Positions 1-8,563 of a stretch of 64,000 bases of DNA are shown here, in pieces. The notes under the pieces were generated by a model. That model was not told where the DNA came from, searched no databases, and was given only the letters and a program-made list of their open reading frames with translations. Source of the stretch: Oceanimonas marisflavi (GTDB taxonomy: Bacteria > Pseudomonadota > Gammaproteobacteria > Enterobacterales > Aeromonadaceae); the NCBI RefSeq assembly GCF_003049725.1, contig NZ_QAGM01000004.1, forward strand, positions 62,001 to 126,000, in the 5' to 3' direction. Position 1 is the first letter of the stretch, and every line of letters begins with the position of its first letter. The position numbers and the translations under genes are program-made.

Positions 1-441
1 GCCGAGGGGATTCTTGATCTCGTGGGCCAGGCCGCGCACCAGCTCCCGGGCCGCCTGTTGCTGGGCCCGCTGTTGCAGTTCCTGGCTGATCTTCTTCTGC
101 TGATCGATAAGCCGTAGCTCCATCAGCGCCAGGGTACGCTTGTCCAGAGTAAAGGCGGTCACGCTCACGTCCAGCCAGCGGGGCAGGCCATCGATGGTCA
201 CCTGCACCTCGCTGTTGGTAAAGCTCTGTTCCAGCTCGATACAGCGCTGAATGCGGCGCATATCGAGGGAAATGTCCTCCATTACCTGGTCCAGCCGGGC
301 CTCCTGCAGCCGTCGCTTGCTCAGGGTGAGCAGCTGTTCGGCGGCGGTATTGGCAAAGTGCACGACCATGTCTCCATCCACCACCAGCACCGCCGTGAGC
401 TGGCTGTCGATAATGGTCTGAATGCTGATCCGGTTTTTCAC
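1..441 (-). CDS. glnL: Nitrogen regulation sensor kinase NtrB (5' part, runs off the window)
   Basis: This is the N-terminal 147 codons of the two-component kinase NtrB (GlnL), which phosphorylates or dephosphorylates NtrC in response to PII and nitrogen status in the cytoplasm. The visible part is the PAS sensor domain, followed by the start of the dimerisation and phosphotransfer domain. The last codons at the window edge read HEIKNPLG, the H-box with the phospho-accepting His. I place the start at a GTG (441) that begins VKNRISIQTIIDSQLTAVLVV, which aligns with the usual N-terminus of the family. It is transcribed away from a pair of NtrC-like sites just upstream. glnA lies 2.9 kb upstream on the same strand, separated by a plus-strand efflux operon, so glnL must have its own promoter here. 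The kinase domain and glnG, if present, lie outside the window. Confidence 0.93.
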   Translation of the reverse strand, partial: MKNRISIQTIIDSQLTAVLVVDGDMVVHFANTAAEQLLTLSKRRLQEARLDQVMEDISLDMRRIQRCIELEQSFTNSEVQVTIDGLPRWLDVSVTAFTLDKRTLALMELRLIDQQKKISQELQQRAQQQAARELVRGLAHEIKNPLG

Positions 442-462
442 ACGCGTGTCCTTGGTCAGGTG

Positions 463-479
463 TGCACCAATATAGTGCA
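463..479 (-). promoter_or_regulatory. NtrC-binding site upstream of glnL (site 1)
   Basis: TGCACCAATATAGTGCA matches the NtrC consensus TGCACC-N5-GGTGCA at 11 of 12 fixed positions. It ends 22 bp before the glnL start. In enteric bacteria NtrC bound at glnLp represses or tunes glnLG; the same role is inferred here. Confidence 0.8.
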
Positions 480-505
480 ATCAGTGTAACCCATGTTTGA
501 ATAAT

Positions 506-522
506 TGCTACATAATGGTGCA
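506..522 (-). promoter_or_regulatory. NtrC-binding site upstream of glnL (site 2)
   Basis: TGCTACATAATGGTGCA matches the NtrC consensus at 10 of 12 fixed positions and starts 43 bp from site 1, about four helical turns. The pair would allow cooperative NtrC binding in the glnL/slyA-like divergent region. Confidence 0.65.
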
Positions 523-599
523 ATCCGAGTGTTTTGATGAAACATCAGGCCCTTGAAGGTAACTGATGCAAAAAACCTGCCTGCTGCGGAATCCGGACT

Positions 600-639
600 T
601 TGCCAAACATAGATAGCACGAATATAATTAGCTAGCTAA
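600..639 (+). promoter_or_regulatory. Sigma70 promoter with a SlyA-type operator for the efflux operon
   Basis: TTGCCA (600-605), a 17-bp spacer and a perfect TATAAT (623-628) form a strong promoter. A perfect 12-bp palindrome, TTAGCTAGCTAA (628-639), overlaps the end of the -10 and the start-site region. It differs by one base from the SlyA consensus TTAGCAAGCTAA. The first gene downstream encodes a SlyA/MarR-type regulator, so autorepression at this operator is a simple inference. Confidence 0.75.
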
Positions 640-657
640 CTAAATGTGGAGGGTACG

Positions 658-1107
658 ATGAAAACACTGGGCATGGCGCTGGCCAGTCTGGTCCGGCAGT
701 GGCGGCTGATCAATGACGAGCGCCTTAAACCCCTGGGCCTGACTCAGAGCCGCTGGATCACCCTGACCCATCTGCAGCAGGAAGACGGCATACAGCAGCA
801 CCGGCTGGCCCGCCGGGTGGGGGTGGAGAGCCCGTCCCTGGTGCGCACTCTGGACGGCCTGGAGCAGCTGGGGCTGGTAGAGCGCCGGCCCTGTGCCGAC
901 GACCGGCGTGGCAAAACGGTGCACCTGACCCCGGCGGTACAGCCATTGCTGGCGGAAATGGACGCCGTGCTGGACCATACTCGGCAACAGGTGCTGCATG
1001 GTCTGAGCGAGGCGGAGCTGGCCGAGCTGGAACGCATGGTGCGCCATATCAGCGCCAATCTGCAGACAATCGGCGAGCAACTGGGCGGAAAAAAGGAGAA
1101 ACAATGA
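658..1107 (+). CDS. SlyA/MarR-family transcriptional regulator
   Basis: A 149-aa winged-helix regulator of the MarR superfamily, most like SlyA. The N-terminal dimerisation helix is followed by the recognition region (about residues 45-75, with LARRVGVESPSLVRTLDGLE) and a basic wing (RRPCADDRRGKTVHLT). The start is the ATG at 658, with GGAGG directly before it. A GTG at 646 in the same frame is less likely. It is the first gene of an operon with a membrane fusion protein and an integral membrane protein, overlapping the next gene by 4 bp. The same trio logic is known at slyA-ydhIJK in E. coli, although there the regulator is divergent. A near-perfect SlyA box sits on its own promoter. The ligand is probably an aromatic or toxic small molecule, which is inference. 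Confidence 0.88.
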   Translation: MKTLGMALASLVRQWRLINDERLKPLGLTQSRWITLTHLQQEDGIQQHRLARRVGVESPSLVRTLDGLEQLGLVERRPCADDRRGKTVHLTPAVQPLLAEMDAVLDHTRQQVLHGLSEAELAELERMVRHISANLQTIGEQLGGKKEKQ

Positions 1108-2153
1108 GCGCGGAGCAGAGCTTCAACCGCTGGGTACGCATTGCCCTGACCCTCTTTGGCGTGCTGCTGGTGTATTTTGTGCTGATTGATAACTATGCGC
1201 CCATGACACCCCAGGCTCAGGTACACCGGCCGGTGCTGCCGGTGGCGCCCAGGGTGGCCGGTCAGGTAGCCAGGGTCGCGGTGAGCAACAACCAGCCCGT
1301 GGCGGCAGGTGATCTGCTGTTTGAACTGGATGATACCGATTACCGGCTGGCGCTGGCCCGGGCCGACCTGCAGCAGCAGCTGGCGGCCGCCGAGATGGAG
1401 CGTCAGCAGGCGGCAATGGCCGCCATCGAGGCGGAAATCGAGCAGGTCCGGTTAAAGGCGCAGGAGCTGGCGCGGGAAGCCGCGCGGCTGGAGCGGCTGC
1501 ACCGTCTTGGTCATATGTCGGTACAGCAGGCGGAGCAGGCCCGCAATCAGGCCCGGCAGGCGCAAAGCGCACTGCTGGCGGTGGAAGCCCGGCAGCAGGA
1601 AGCCGAACAGGCGCTGGCGGCGTCGGCGCTGGCCCATGAGCAGGCCAGCAATGCCTATGAGCAGGCAAGACTGGCGCTGCAACGCACTCGGGTAAAAGCT
1701 GAAATGGCCGGACGTATCGGCAATCTGCAACTGCAGGAAGGCGTGCAGGCTCAGGCCGGCCAGCCGCTGCTGGCCTTGATTTCCAACGAGCTGACGGTGA
1801 TCGCCGATCTGCGGGAAAAAAGCCTGCGCCATGTGACCACGGGCACCGAGGTGGGCGTGGTGTTTGATGCCGTGCCGGGACGCATTTTCGACGGTCATGT
1901 CAGCAGTATCGACAGCGGCGTGCGTCATGGCCAGCAGACGGCCGACGGCCTGCTGGTGCAGCCGGAAAATTCCGATCGCTGGGTGCGGGACGCCCAGCGG
2001 CTGCGGGTGCATATTAGCCTGGATGAACCGGTGCCGGCCCTGGCCACCGGCGCCCGGGCCACGGTGCAGGTGTTTCCCGAGGCGGGCAGCTGGCTGCACG
2101 GCCTGGGCTGGGCCCAGCTGTGGCTGGTCAGTCAGTTCCGTTATCTCTATTGA
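1104..2153 (+). CDS. HlyD/EmrA-type membrane fusion protein of an efflux pump
   Basis: A 349-aa periplasmic adaptor. It has one N-terminal transmembrane anchor (about residues 10-30), a split biotinyl-lipoyl-like domain with the RPVLPVAPRVAGQVARVAV signature, a long Ala/Gln/Glu-rich coiled-coil hairpin (about 90-200) and a C-terminal beta-barrel. Such proteins link an inner-membrane transporter to an outer-membrane channel. The start ATG overlaps the stop of the regulator gene (ATGA), which indicates translational coupling. The next gene encodes a DUF2955-type membrane protein that would be its inner-membrane partner, as in YibH/AaeA-like systems. No outer-membrane factor is encoded here, so a TolC-like channel elsewhere would be needed. 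Confidence 0.9.
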   Translation: MSAEQSFNRWVRIALTLFGVLLVYFVLIDNYAPMTPQAQVHRPVLPVAPRVAGQVARVAVSNNQPVAAGDLLFELDDTDYRLALARADLQQQLAAAEMERQQAAMAAIEAEIEQVRLKAQELAREAARLERLHRLGHMSVQQAEQARNQARQAQSALLAVEARQQEAEQALAASALAHEQASNAYEQARLALQRTRVKAEMAGRIGNLQLQEGVQAQAGQPLLALISNELTVIADLREKSLRHVTTGTEVGVVFDAVPGRIFDGHVSSIDSGVRHGQQTADGLLVQPENSDRWVRDAQRLRVHISLDEPVPALATGARATVQVFPEAGSWLHGLGWAQLWLVSQFRYLY

Positions 2154-2166
2154 TGAGCGTGCGGCC

Positions 2167-3180
2167 ATGATCTTTACCGACGACAAGCTCAGAGGCTGCC
2201 TGCGCATTGCCCTTGGCAGCACTCTCGGCATGCTCACCGCCAAGGTAACGGACTCGCAGATGGGGGTGTTCTTTACCGTTTATCCCATGCTGCTGCTGGG
2301 CATGGTGCCGGTGTTCAACCGCTTTGTGGTGCTGCAGTTTATTGGCTCGTCGGTGCTCACTTCGCTGGAAGTGATGTTGCTGCCGGGGCTGCTCGGGCAT
2401 TTTCCGCCGGCCTATGTGGCGGTGGTGTTTGTGCTGTTTCTGTGGCGTTTTTACCTGATGGCCAAAGGCCCGCTGATGCTGTTTGGCGCCACAGGGTGCG
2501 TCAGCCTCAGCATTATGCTGCACTTTGCCAGCTACCCGCAGTTTCATCTGGCGGACATGGCCGCCAGCAACATAGTGGCGTCCTGTCTGTCGGTGGCGGT
2601 GGCGGCCCTGCTCTATGCCCTGCTGCCCAACCGTGAAGTCCCCGTGGCCCGGGCGCTGCCGGAAAAAAGCGACAATATACTGCGTCACCAGACCCTGCTG
2701 GGAGCCATTGTCGCCACCATCAGTTTTGTGGTGTTTCAGACCGTGGATCTGGTGGACTCGCTGTCGGCTCAGGTGGCCACCGTGCTGGTGCTGTTTCCCA
2801 TGAGCTTTGCCGGTGCCGTGGTGTCGGGCCGGGCCCGCTGTATCGGCACCCTGCTGGGCTGCTCAATGGGTCTGCTGTTTCAGCTGGTGCTTTATGATCA
2901 CTATCACAACCTGCTGCTGCTGGGACTGGCGTTCTGGATCTGCACCATGGTGTTTGCCCGGCTTCACGCCCGCGAGCCCATGCCCGGCATCGGCTTTGCC
3001 GGCCTCACCACGGTGGGCATTCTGTTTGGCCAGTATGTATCGCCCCAGCACGATCTGGTGTTCAGCGCCCTCTATCGCATGAGCTCAATGACGGTGGCCA
3101 TTCTGGTCACCCTGTGCTGCGTGTATCTGGTGCACAGGCTGCTTAACCTGTTTCCGTCTACCCGCCACCAGGTGTTGTAA
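2167..3180 (+). CDS. DUF2955/FUSC-like inner-membrane transporter component
   Basis: A 337-aa polytopic protein with roughly nine to ten hydrophobic segments in two blocks separated by a short polar linker (about residues 160-175, NREVPVARALPEKSDN). The pattern matches DUF2955 proteins, relatives of the fusaric-acid-resistance/AaeB family, which sit next to HlyD-type adaptors. The start is set at the ATG at 2167 because no earlier in-frame ATG or GTG lies between the upstream gene's stop and this codon; the ribosome site is weak, so translational coupling is likely. It is the third gene of the SlyA-regulated operon and the presumed substrate-translocating subunit. The substrate is unknown. 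Confidence 0.8.
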   Translation: MIFTDDKLRGCLRIALGSTLGMLTAKVTDSQMGVFFTVYPMLLLGMVPVFNRFVVLQFIGSSVLTSLEVMLLPGLLGHFPPAYVAVVFVLFLWRFYLMAKGPLMLFGATGCVSLSIMLHFASYPQFHLADMAASNIVASCLSVAVAALLYALLPNREVPVARALPEKSDNILRHQTLLGAIVATISFVVFQTVDLVDSLSAQVATVLVLFPMSFAGAVVSGRARCIGTLLGCSMGLLFQLVLYDHYHNLLLLGLAFWICTMVFARLHAREPMPGIGFAGLTTVGILFGQYVSPQHDLVFSALYRMSSMTVAILVTLCCVYLVHRLLNLFPSTRHQVL

Positions 3181-3186
3181 TCATTG

Positions 3187-3245
3187 GTGAGGGGTGAGGG
3201 GTGAGGGGTTGGATCTCCTCACTCCTCACCCCTGTCGCCTCACTC
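3187..3245. repeat. GTGAGGG heptad repeat with inverted partner
   Basis: Three perfect tandem GTGAGGG units (3187-3207) are followed by an inverted, degenerate copy (3215-3245, TCCTCAC-type units). It lies between the efflux operon and the glnA terminator and belongs to the family of period-7 intergenic repeats seen throughout the window. Confidence 0.8.
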
Positions 3246-3250
3246 TTTAA

Positions 3251-3287
3251 TAAAAACAAAAAAGGCCCGGGTTTCCCCGGGCCTTTC
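3251..3287 (-). terminator. Rho-independent terminator of glnA
   Basis: Read on the minus strand, the 9-bp stem AGGCCCGGG/CCCGGGCCT (3263-3271 with 3276-3284, 4-nt loop) is followed by a T-rich tract (TTTTTGTTTTT). It lies about 40 bp after the glnA stop. Confidence 0.9.
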
Positions 3288-3323
3288 GCTTCCAGCCTTC
3301 AGCTTATGGCTTCACGCTGTCCG

Positions 3324-4733
3324 TTAAACGGAGTAGTACAGGTCAAACTCCAGCGGGTGAACCGCCATATTGATGGACTCGGTCTCGGTGCGCTTCTGTT
3401 TGATGTAGGCATCGATGAACTCGTCGGAGAACACGCCGCCACGGGTCAGGAACTCGCGGTCCTGATCCAGGTTGTCCAGGGCGTTGTCCAGCGAGGTGGC
3501 GACGGTCGGAATTCCGGCAGCCTCTTCGGCCGGCAGATCGTACAGGTCCTTGTCCATGGCATCGCCCGGGTGGATCTTGTTCTGAATGCCGTCCAGGCCG
3601 GCCATCAGCAGGGCCGCAAAGCACAGGTAGGGGTTGGCGGCCGGATCCGGGAAACGGGTCTCGATGCGGCGGGCCTTGGGTGAACCCACCAGCGGAATCC
3701 GGATGGAGGCGGAACGGTTGCGGGCGGAGTAGGCCAGCATCACCGGGGCTTCAAAGCCGGGCACCAGACGACGGTAGGAGTTGGTGGCCGGGTTGGTGAT
3801 GGCGTTCAGGGCACGGGCGTGCTTGATGATACCGCCGATGTAGTACAGCGCCATTTCAGACAGGCCGCCGTACAGGTCGCCGGCGAACAGGTTTTCACCG
3901 TTCTTGCCCAGGGACTGGTGCACGTGCATACCGGAGCCGTTGTCGCCTACCAGCGGCTTGGGCATAAAGGTGGCGGTCTTGTTAAAGGCGTGGGCCACAT
4001 TGTGAACCACGTACTTGTAGATCTGGATTTCGTCGGCTTTCTTGGTCAGGGTGTTAAATTTACAGGCAATTTCGTTCTGACCAGCGGTGGCCACCTCGTG
4101 GTGGTGAGCTTCCACCACCAGGCCCATTTCTTCCATCACCAGACACATGGCGGAGCGAATGTCGTGGGAAGAATCGATGGGAGCAACCGGGAAGTAGCCG
4201 CCCTTCACGCCGGGGCGGTGGCCCTTGTTGCCTTCGGTGTATTCACGGCCGGAGTTCCACTTGGCTTCTTCATCGTCAATCTTGAAGAAGCTGCCGGACA
4301 TGTCGGTGTGAAAGCGCACATCGTCAAACATGAAGAATTCGGGCTCGGGACCGATCAGCACGGTATCGGCGATGCCGGTGGACACCAGGTATTCTTCGGC
4401 GCGGCGGGCAATGGAGCGCGGGTCACGGTCGTAGCCCTGCATGGTGGCGGGCTCAAGCACGTCACAACGAATGTTCAGGGTAGCGTCTTCGGTAAAGGGG
4501 TCCATCACGGCGGTGGACGGGTCGGGCATCAGCACCATGTCGGACTCGTGAATGGTTTTCCACGCGGTCATGGATGAGCCGTCAAACATCTTGCCTTCTT
4601 CAAAAAAATCATCGTTGATCTGGTTGACCGGAAGGCTGATGTGCTGCTCTTTACCCTTGATATCGGTAAAGCGCAGATCGACGAATTTGACATCGTGTTC
4701 CTTGATCATGTCCATTACGGTTTCGATTGACAT
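3324..4733 (-). CDS. glnA: Glutamine synthetase, type I
   Basis: A 469-aa GS-I subunit, the same length as the enterobacterial enzyme, that makes glutamine from glutamate, ammonia and ATP as a dodecamer. Visible signatures are [11 protein letters not shown] near the N-terminus, [11 protein letters not shown], the [17 protein letters not shown] metal/ATP region, NRSASIRIP and, near the C-terminus, the [13 protein letters not shown] segment. The Tyr adenylylation loop position is occupied by [11 protein letters not shown]. The start at 4733 (MSIETVMDM) is preceded by GGAGG; an upstream in-frame ATG at 4784 would add 17 residues not seen in the family. It has a sigma54 promoter and NtrC sites upstream, a terminator downstream, and stands apart from glnL. 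Confidence 0.98.
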   Translation of the reverse strand: MSIETVMDMIKEHDVKFVDLRFTDIKGKEQHISLPVNQINDDFFEEGKMFDGSSMTAWKTIHESDMVLMPDPSTAVMDPFTEDATLNIRCDVLEPATMQGYDRDPRSIARRAEEYLVSTGIADTVLIGPEPEFFMFDDVRFHTDMSGSFFKIDDEEAKWNSGREYTEGNKGHRPGVKGGYFPVAPIDSSHDIRSAMCLVMEEMGLVVEAHHHEVATAGQNEIACKFNTLTKKADEIQIYKYVVHNVAHAFNKTATFMPKPLVGDNGSGMHVHQSLGKNGENLFAGDLYGGLSEMALYYIGGIIKHARALNAITNPATNSYRRLVPGFEAPVMLAYSARNRSASIRIPLVGSPKARRIETRFPDPAANPYLCFAALLMAGLDGIQNKIHPGDAMDKDLYDLPAEEAAGIPTVATSLDNALDNLDQDREFLTRGGVFSDEFIDAYIKQKRTETESINMAVHPLEFDLYYSV

Positions 4734-4801
4734 GGATTTCGACCTCCAAAAATAAGCATCCCAGGGTCTGATGAACAAATTCATCAGTTTCCATTTACTA
4801 A

Positions 4802-4816
4802 GCTAAAACCGTGCCA
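4802..4816 (-). promoter_or_regulatory. Sigma54 (RpoN) promoter of glnA
   Basis: On the minus strand TGGCACGGTTTTAGC gives the -24 element TGGCAC, a 5-bp spacer and a -12 element TAGC. This is very close to E. coli glnAp2 (TGGCAC-N5-TCGC). It sits about 70 bp before the glnA start codon. Confidence 0.88.
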
Positions 4817-4880
4817 TGTTGGTAAGTTGCTGTTATTTAAGTCAATTACATCATGGCCTGCGAACCGGTCATTCTTGCTC

Positions 4881-4897
4881 TGCACTAGTTTAGTGCA
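4881..4897 (-). promoter_or_regulatory. NtrC enhancer site, proximal, for glnA
   Basis: TGCACTAGTTTAGTGCA is a near-perfect dyad matching the NtrC consensus at 10 of 12 fixed positions. Its centre is about 75-80 bp upstream of the -24/-12 promoter, a normal enhancer distance for NtrC at glnA. A weaker candidate (4902-4918, ending in GGTGCG) lies two helical turns further upstream. Confidence 0.8.
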
Positions 4898-4930
4898 TTA
4901 CTGAATCCTTTTGGTGCGCTCTTGCCTGTG

Positions 4931-4947
4931 CGCGCCATTACGGTGCA
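4931..4947 (-). promoter_or_regulatory. NtrC enhancer site, distal, for glnA
   Basis: CGCGCCATTACGGTGCA matches the NtrC consensus at 10 of 12 fixed positions, with an intact GGTGCA half. It lies 50 bp upstream of the proximal site, giving the paired-enhancer layout known at enteric glnAp2. Confidence 0.6.
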
Positions 4948-5220
4948 GGGTGGCCGCTGCCGGTTGCGGTTTCATCGCATAATATCATTCATGGCGGGGC
5001 AGGGGATCGGTCCGGGTCCTTTTAATTCACGGCCAGCGAAACCGGGCCGGTCGTGGTCCGAGGCAGGAAACACAATAAATTAATATATTGAAGCGGCTAA
5101 AGCGTGTACAATTTGCAGCCCTTTTTATTTGGTTCCGCTGCAGTCTTCGCGACGGACACCCCCTGAGAGCGGCAGCGCCGGTGTGTGCCCGCCTCGAATA
5201 TATGCGAGCGAAAGAAATTA

Positions 5221-7056
5221 ATGTCATCTGAAATCAACAACTTGAGAAACATTGCCATCATCGCGCACGTTGACCACGGCAAAACCACCCTGGTCGACAA
5301 GCTGCTGCAGCAGTCCGGCACCCTGGAAAGCCGCGGTGAAGCCGAAGAGCGGGTCATGGACTCCAACGACATCGAGCGTGAGCGCGGCATTACCATTCTG
5401 GCCAAGAACACCGCCATTCGCTGGACCTCTCCCGAGGGTCAGGAATACCGCATCAATATCGTGGACACTCCCGGACACGCCGACTTCGGTGGCGAAGTAG
5501 AGCGGGTCATGTCCATGGTGGATTCCGTGCTGCTGCTGGTGGACGCTCAGGAAGGTCCCATGCCGCAGACCCGCTTTGTAACCCAGAAGGCCTTTGCTCA
5601 AGGGCTCAAGCCCATCGTGATCATCAACAAGGTAGACAAGCCCGGCGCCCGTCCCGACTGGGTGATGGATCAGGTGTTTGACCTGTTCGACAACCTGGGT
5701 GCCACCGATGATCAGCTCGACTTCCAGGTGGTGTACGCCTCCGGCCTGAACGGCTGGGCTTCTCTCGACGCCGATGAGCCGGCCGAAGACATGACCGCCC
5801 TGTTCCAGACCATCATCGACCAGGTACCGACCCCCGATGCGGATCCGGAAGGCACCCTGCAAATGCAGATCTCCCAGCTCGACTACTCCTCCTACGTGGG
5901 CGTTATCGGTGTGGGCCGGATCAAGCGCGGTACCGTCAAGGTGAACCAGCAGGTGACCGTGATCGGCGCCGACGGCAAGACCCGCAACGGCAAGGTCGGC
6001 CAGGTCATGGGTTACCTGGGCCTGCAGCGTCACGATGTGACCGAAGCCAGCGCCGGCGACATCGTGGCCATCACCGGCCTGGGCGAGCTGAAGATCTCCG
6101 ACACCGTGTGTGCCGCTGGTGCCGTGGAAGCGCTGCCGCCGCTGTCCGTGGACGAGCCCACCGTGACCATGACCTTCCAGGTCAACACCTCTCCCTTTGC
6201 CGGCAAGGACGGCAAGTTCGTGACTTCCCGCAACATTCTGGAACGTCTGCAGCAGGAGCTGGTGCACAACGTGGCCCTGCGGGTGGAAGAAACCGGTGAC
6301 CCCGACAAGTTCCGCGTGTCCGGCCGGGGTGAACTGCACCTGGGTATCCTGATCGAGAATATGCGTCGCGAAGGCTTTGAGCTGGCGGTGTCTCGTCCCG
6401 AGGTTATCCTGCGGGAAGAAAACGGCGAGCTGCAAGAGCCCTTCGAAACCCTGACCGTGGACGTGGAAGAAAACAGCCAGGGCTCCGTGATGGAGAAGCT
6501 GGGTGAGCGCAAGGCCGAAATGACCGACATGGTGCCGGACGGCAAGGGCCGCGTACGCATCGACTTCATTGTTCCGGCCCGTGGCCTGATCGGCTTCCAG
6601 ACCGAGTTCATGACCCTGACCTCCGGCTCCGGCCTGATGTACCACACCTTTGACCACTATGGTCCCCACAAGGGTGGCAACATCGGTCAGCGCAACAACG
6701 GCGTGCTGATCTCCAACGCCACCGGTAAGGCCCTGGCCTACGCCCTGTTCAACCTGCAGGAGCGCGGTCGTCTGTTTATCGAGCACGCCACCGAAGTGTA
6801 CGAAGGCATGGTGATCGGTATTCACAACCGCTCCAACGATCTGACCGTAAACTGCCTCAAGGGCAAGCAGCTCACCAACATTCGTGCCGCCGGCACCGAT
6901 GAGGCGCTGACCCTGGTGCCGCCCATCAAGATGAGCCTGGAGCGCGCCCTCGAGTTCATCGATGACGACGAGCTGGTGGAAGTGACTCCCAACCACATTC
7001 GTATTCGCAAGAAGCTGCTGACCGAAAACGATCGCAAGCGCGCCAGCCGCGCCTGA
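5221..7056 (+). CDS. typA: Ribosome-associated GTPase TypA/BipA
   Basis: A 611-aa translational GTPase, slightly longer than the usual 605-610. It binds the ribosome and helps 50S assembly and stress adaptation. The G domain shows G1 AHVDHGKT (about residues 15-22), the G2 region RERGITI, G3 [10 protein letters not shown] and G4 NKVDKPGA. These are followed by domain II, two EF-G-like domains and the TypA-specific C-terminal domain (QRNNGVLIS, and [13 protein letters not shown]). The start at 5221 ([10 protein letters not shown]) is the family start; an upstream in-frame ATG adds 12 odd residues. It is divergent from glnA, as in many gammaproteobacteria, and ends with a strong terminator. Confidence 0.98.
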   Translation: MSSEINNLRNIAIIAHVDHGKTTLVDKLLQQSGTLESRGEAEERVMDSNDIERERGITILAKNTAIRWTSPEGQEYRINIVDTPGHADFGGEVERVMSMVDSVLLLVDAQEGPMPQTRFVTQKAFAQGLKPIVIINKVDKPGARPDWVMDQVFDLFDNLGATDDQLDFQVVYASGLNGWASLDADEPAEDMTALFQTIIDQVPTPDADPEGTLQMQISQLDYSSYVGVIGVGRIKRGTVKVNQQVTVIGADGKTRNGKVGQVMGYLGLQRHDVTEASAGDIVAITGLGELKISDTVCAAGAVEALPPLSVDEPTVTMTFQVNTSPFAGKDGKFVTSRNILERLQQELVHNVALRVEETGDPDKFRVSGRGELHLGILIENMRREGFELAVSRPEVILREENGELQEPFETLTVDVEENSQGSVMEKLGERKAEMTDMVPDGKGRVRIDFIVPARGLIGFQTEFMTLTSGSGLMYHTFDHYGPHKGGNIGQRNNGVLISNATGKALAYALFNLQERGRLFIEHATEVYEGMVIGIHNRSNDLTVNCLKGKQLTNIRAAGTDEALTLVPPIKMSLERALEFIDDDELVEVTPNHIRIRKKLLTENDRKRASRA

Positions 7057-7078
7057 TCACTTTGATTTGCAGTATTAA

Positions 7079-7104
7079 AGGGGGCGCTTCGGCGCCCCCT
7101 TTTT
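7079..7104 (+). terminator. Rho-independent terminator of typA
   Basis: Stem AGGGGGCGC/GCGCCCCCT with a TTCG loop (7079-7100) followed by five T residues, about 20 bp after the typA stop. Confidence 0.95.
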
Positions 7105-7137
7105 CGATCGTGCATCAGACAAAGCGTCTGACGTTTA

Positions 7138-7160
7138 CCCCTCACCCTTCACCCCTCATG
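7138..7160. repeat. CCCYTCA heptad repeat
   Basis: Three period-7 units, CCCCTCA, CCCTTCA, CCCCTCA: the reverse-strand form of the GTGAGGG-type intergenic repeat. It lies between typA and yceJ. Confidence 0.7.
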
Positions 7161-7290
7161 TTCAAATTATTTGAATCTTTAATCCAGTAAAGGTCGCTTT
7201 GATTTACGGGCACAGGCATTAGACTGATTGTCCATGAGCATGCACTGCTGACTGGACAGTCTTTTTTCACGGCAGCGGGAGAGCCGTAAT

Positions 7291-7812
7291 ATGCAGAAAT
7301 ATTCAATCACAATGCGCCTTTTTCACTGGCTGACGGCCCTGCTGGTGTTTGGCCTGTTTGGCGTGGGGCTGTGGATGCGCAGCCTGGGCTACTACGATCC
7401 GCTTTATCAGGTGCTGCCTTACTGGCACAAGAGCGTGGGCTTTGTGCTGGCCGGCCTGGTGGTGATCCGCCTGCTAAGTCGCTGGTGGCTTGCCCAGCCG
7501 GGGCCGCTGGCCAGCCATCAGCCCTGGGAGCGCCGACTGGCGCACCTGATGCACTGGCTGCTGTATTTGCTGTTGTTCGGCCTGTTTGTCAGCGGCTATC
7601 TGGTCGCCACCGCCGACAACAGACCCGCTTCATTTTTCGGTTGGTTCGATATTCCGGCACTGTTCACCGCTTTTGAACATCAGGAAGACGTGGCCGGTCT
7701 GCTTCACGAAATCTGTGCCTGGTCGCTGATCGGCCTGGTGTCTTTGCACGCCCTGGCGGCGCTCAAGCACCACTGGTTTGACCGGGACGAGACCCTGAAA
7801 CGTATGCTTTGA
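7291..7812 (+). CDS. yceJ: Cytochrome b561 family protein (YceJ-like)
   Basis: A 173-aa four-helix membrane dihaem cytochrome b561. Predicted helices lie at about residues 10-28, 42-60, 83-103 and 137-156. The likely haem-ligand histidines fall in MRLFHWLTA, WHKSVGF, LMHWLLY and LVSLHALAALKHH. It moves electrons within the inner membrane; the donor and acceptor are unknown. It lies 25 bp upstream of a YceI-family periplasmic protein, reproducing the yceJ-yceI operon, which supports the YceJ assignment over other b561 paralogs such as CybB. Confidence 0.88.
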   Translation: MQKYSITMRLFHWLTALLVFGLFGVGLWMRSLGYYDPLYQVLPYWHKSVGFVLAGLVVIRLLSRWWLAQPGPLASHQPWERRLAHLMHWLLYLLLFGLFVSGYLVATADNRPASFFGWFDIPALFTAFEHQEDVAGLLHEICAWSLIGLVSLHALAALKHHWFDRDETLKRML

Positions 7813-7837
7813 TATTTTCTCAACAAGGAGAGACAAA

Positions 7838-8416
7838 ATGAAAAAAACCATGATGGCCACCGCCCTGCTGGCCGTGTCTGCGTCACCGGCATTTGCCGCC
7901 GTGGAAAACTACACAGTGGATACCGATGGCATGCACGCCTCGGTCAATTTTAAAATCAATCATCTGGGCTACAGCTGGATGCAGGGCCGTTTCAATGATT
8001 TCAGCGGCAGCTTTGCCTTTGATCAGGACAATGCCGCCAATAACAGCGTGCAAATGACCGTGAAGACCGCCAGCGTTGATACCAACCACGGTGAGCGCGA
8101 CCGTCACCTGCGCAGCGATGACTTCCTGGATGTGAGCAAGTACCCCGAAGCCACCTTCAGAAGCACCAGCGTAACCCAGGGCGATGAGGCCGGTGAATAT
8201 GTGGTAAAAGGCGACTTCACCCTGCACGGTGTAACCAAGCCGGTGGAGTTTGAAGTTGAGCAGATTGGCGCCGGTGATGACCCCTGGGGCAACTTCCGCC
8301 GTGGTTTTGCAGGCGAGCTGGAACTGAAACTGGCCGATTACGGTATCGACTACGATCTGGGTCCGGCCTCTACCACTGTATATCTGGATATTCACCTGGA
8401 AGGCGTGCGCCAGTAA
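7838..8416 (+). CDS. yceI: YceI-family periplasmic isoprenoid-binding protein
   Basis: A 192-aa secreted lipocalin-like protein. The Sec signal peptide (residues 1 to about 20) ends at ASPAFA|AVENY. The mature part shows family motifs NFKINHLGYSWMQGRF, SVDTNHGERDRHLRSDDFLD and the terminal DYGIDYDLGPASTTVYL. YceI homologues bind long polyprenyl chains in an eight-stranded barrel. The protein follows yceJ with good ribosome-site spacing (AAGGAG) and precedes a terminator, so the two form a bicistronic unit. The physiological role is not settled; in E. coli the protein is base-induced. Confidence 0.93.
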   Translation: MKKTMMATALLAVSASPAFAAVENYTVDTDGMHASVNFKINHLGYSWMQGRFNDFSGSFAFDQDNAANNSVQMTVKTASVDTNHGERDRHLRSDDFLDVSKYPEATFRSTSVTQGDEAGEYVVKGDFTLHGVTKPVEFEVEQIGAGDDPWGNFRRGFAGELELKLADYGIDYDLGPASTTVYLDIHLEGVRQ

Positions 8417-8439
8417 CTCTGTTACCGCTGCCCGACGAC

Positions 8440-8471
8440 ACCGCCCGCATGATGAATCCGGGCGGTTTTTT
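8440..8471 (+). terminator. Terminator of yceJ-yceI
   Basis: Stem ACCGCCCG/CGGGCGGT (8440-8447 with 8459-8466) and a run of six T residues, starting 24 bp after the yceI stop. Confidence 0.9.
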
Positions 8472-8563
8472 CGTTTGAGACCTGTTGTTTGCGCCGATGG
8501 CTGGCCGTGAATGCATGAAATTTGCCACAATAACCATTCACTTACCGCAACACAGGATGTGCC

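Larger units (their letters stand above)
4734..5220. other. Divergent control region between glnA and typA
   Basis: A 487-bp gap with no convincing gene. On the glnA side it holds the -24/-12 promoter and NtrC sites listed separately. On the typA side there is an A/T-rich stretch (about 5065-5095) and a candidate -10 element TACAAT (5107-5112), with no convincing -35. A 66-codon reverse ORF overlapping the typA start looks non-coding. Confidence 0.7.

Noticed and set aside
4733-4784. 17-residue upstream extension of GlnA from ATG 4784
   Set aside because: The 469-residue form from 4733 has GGAGG and the family N-terminus; the extension is not conserved.
5224-6996. A 590-codon reverse ORF opposite typA
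   Set aside because: It is the antisense shadow of a highly GC-biased gene, with His/Val/Gly-rich composition; typA is certain on the other strand.
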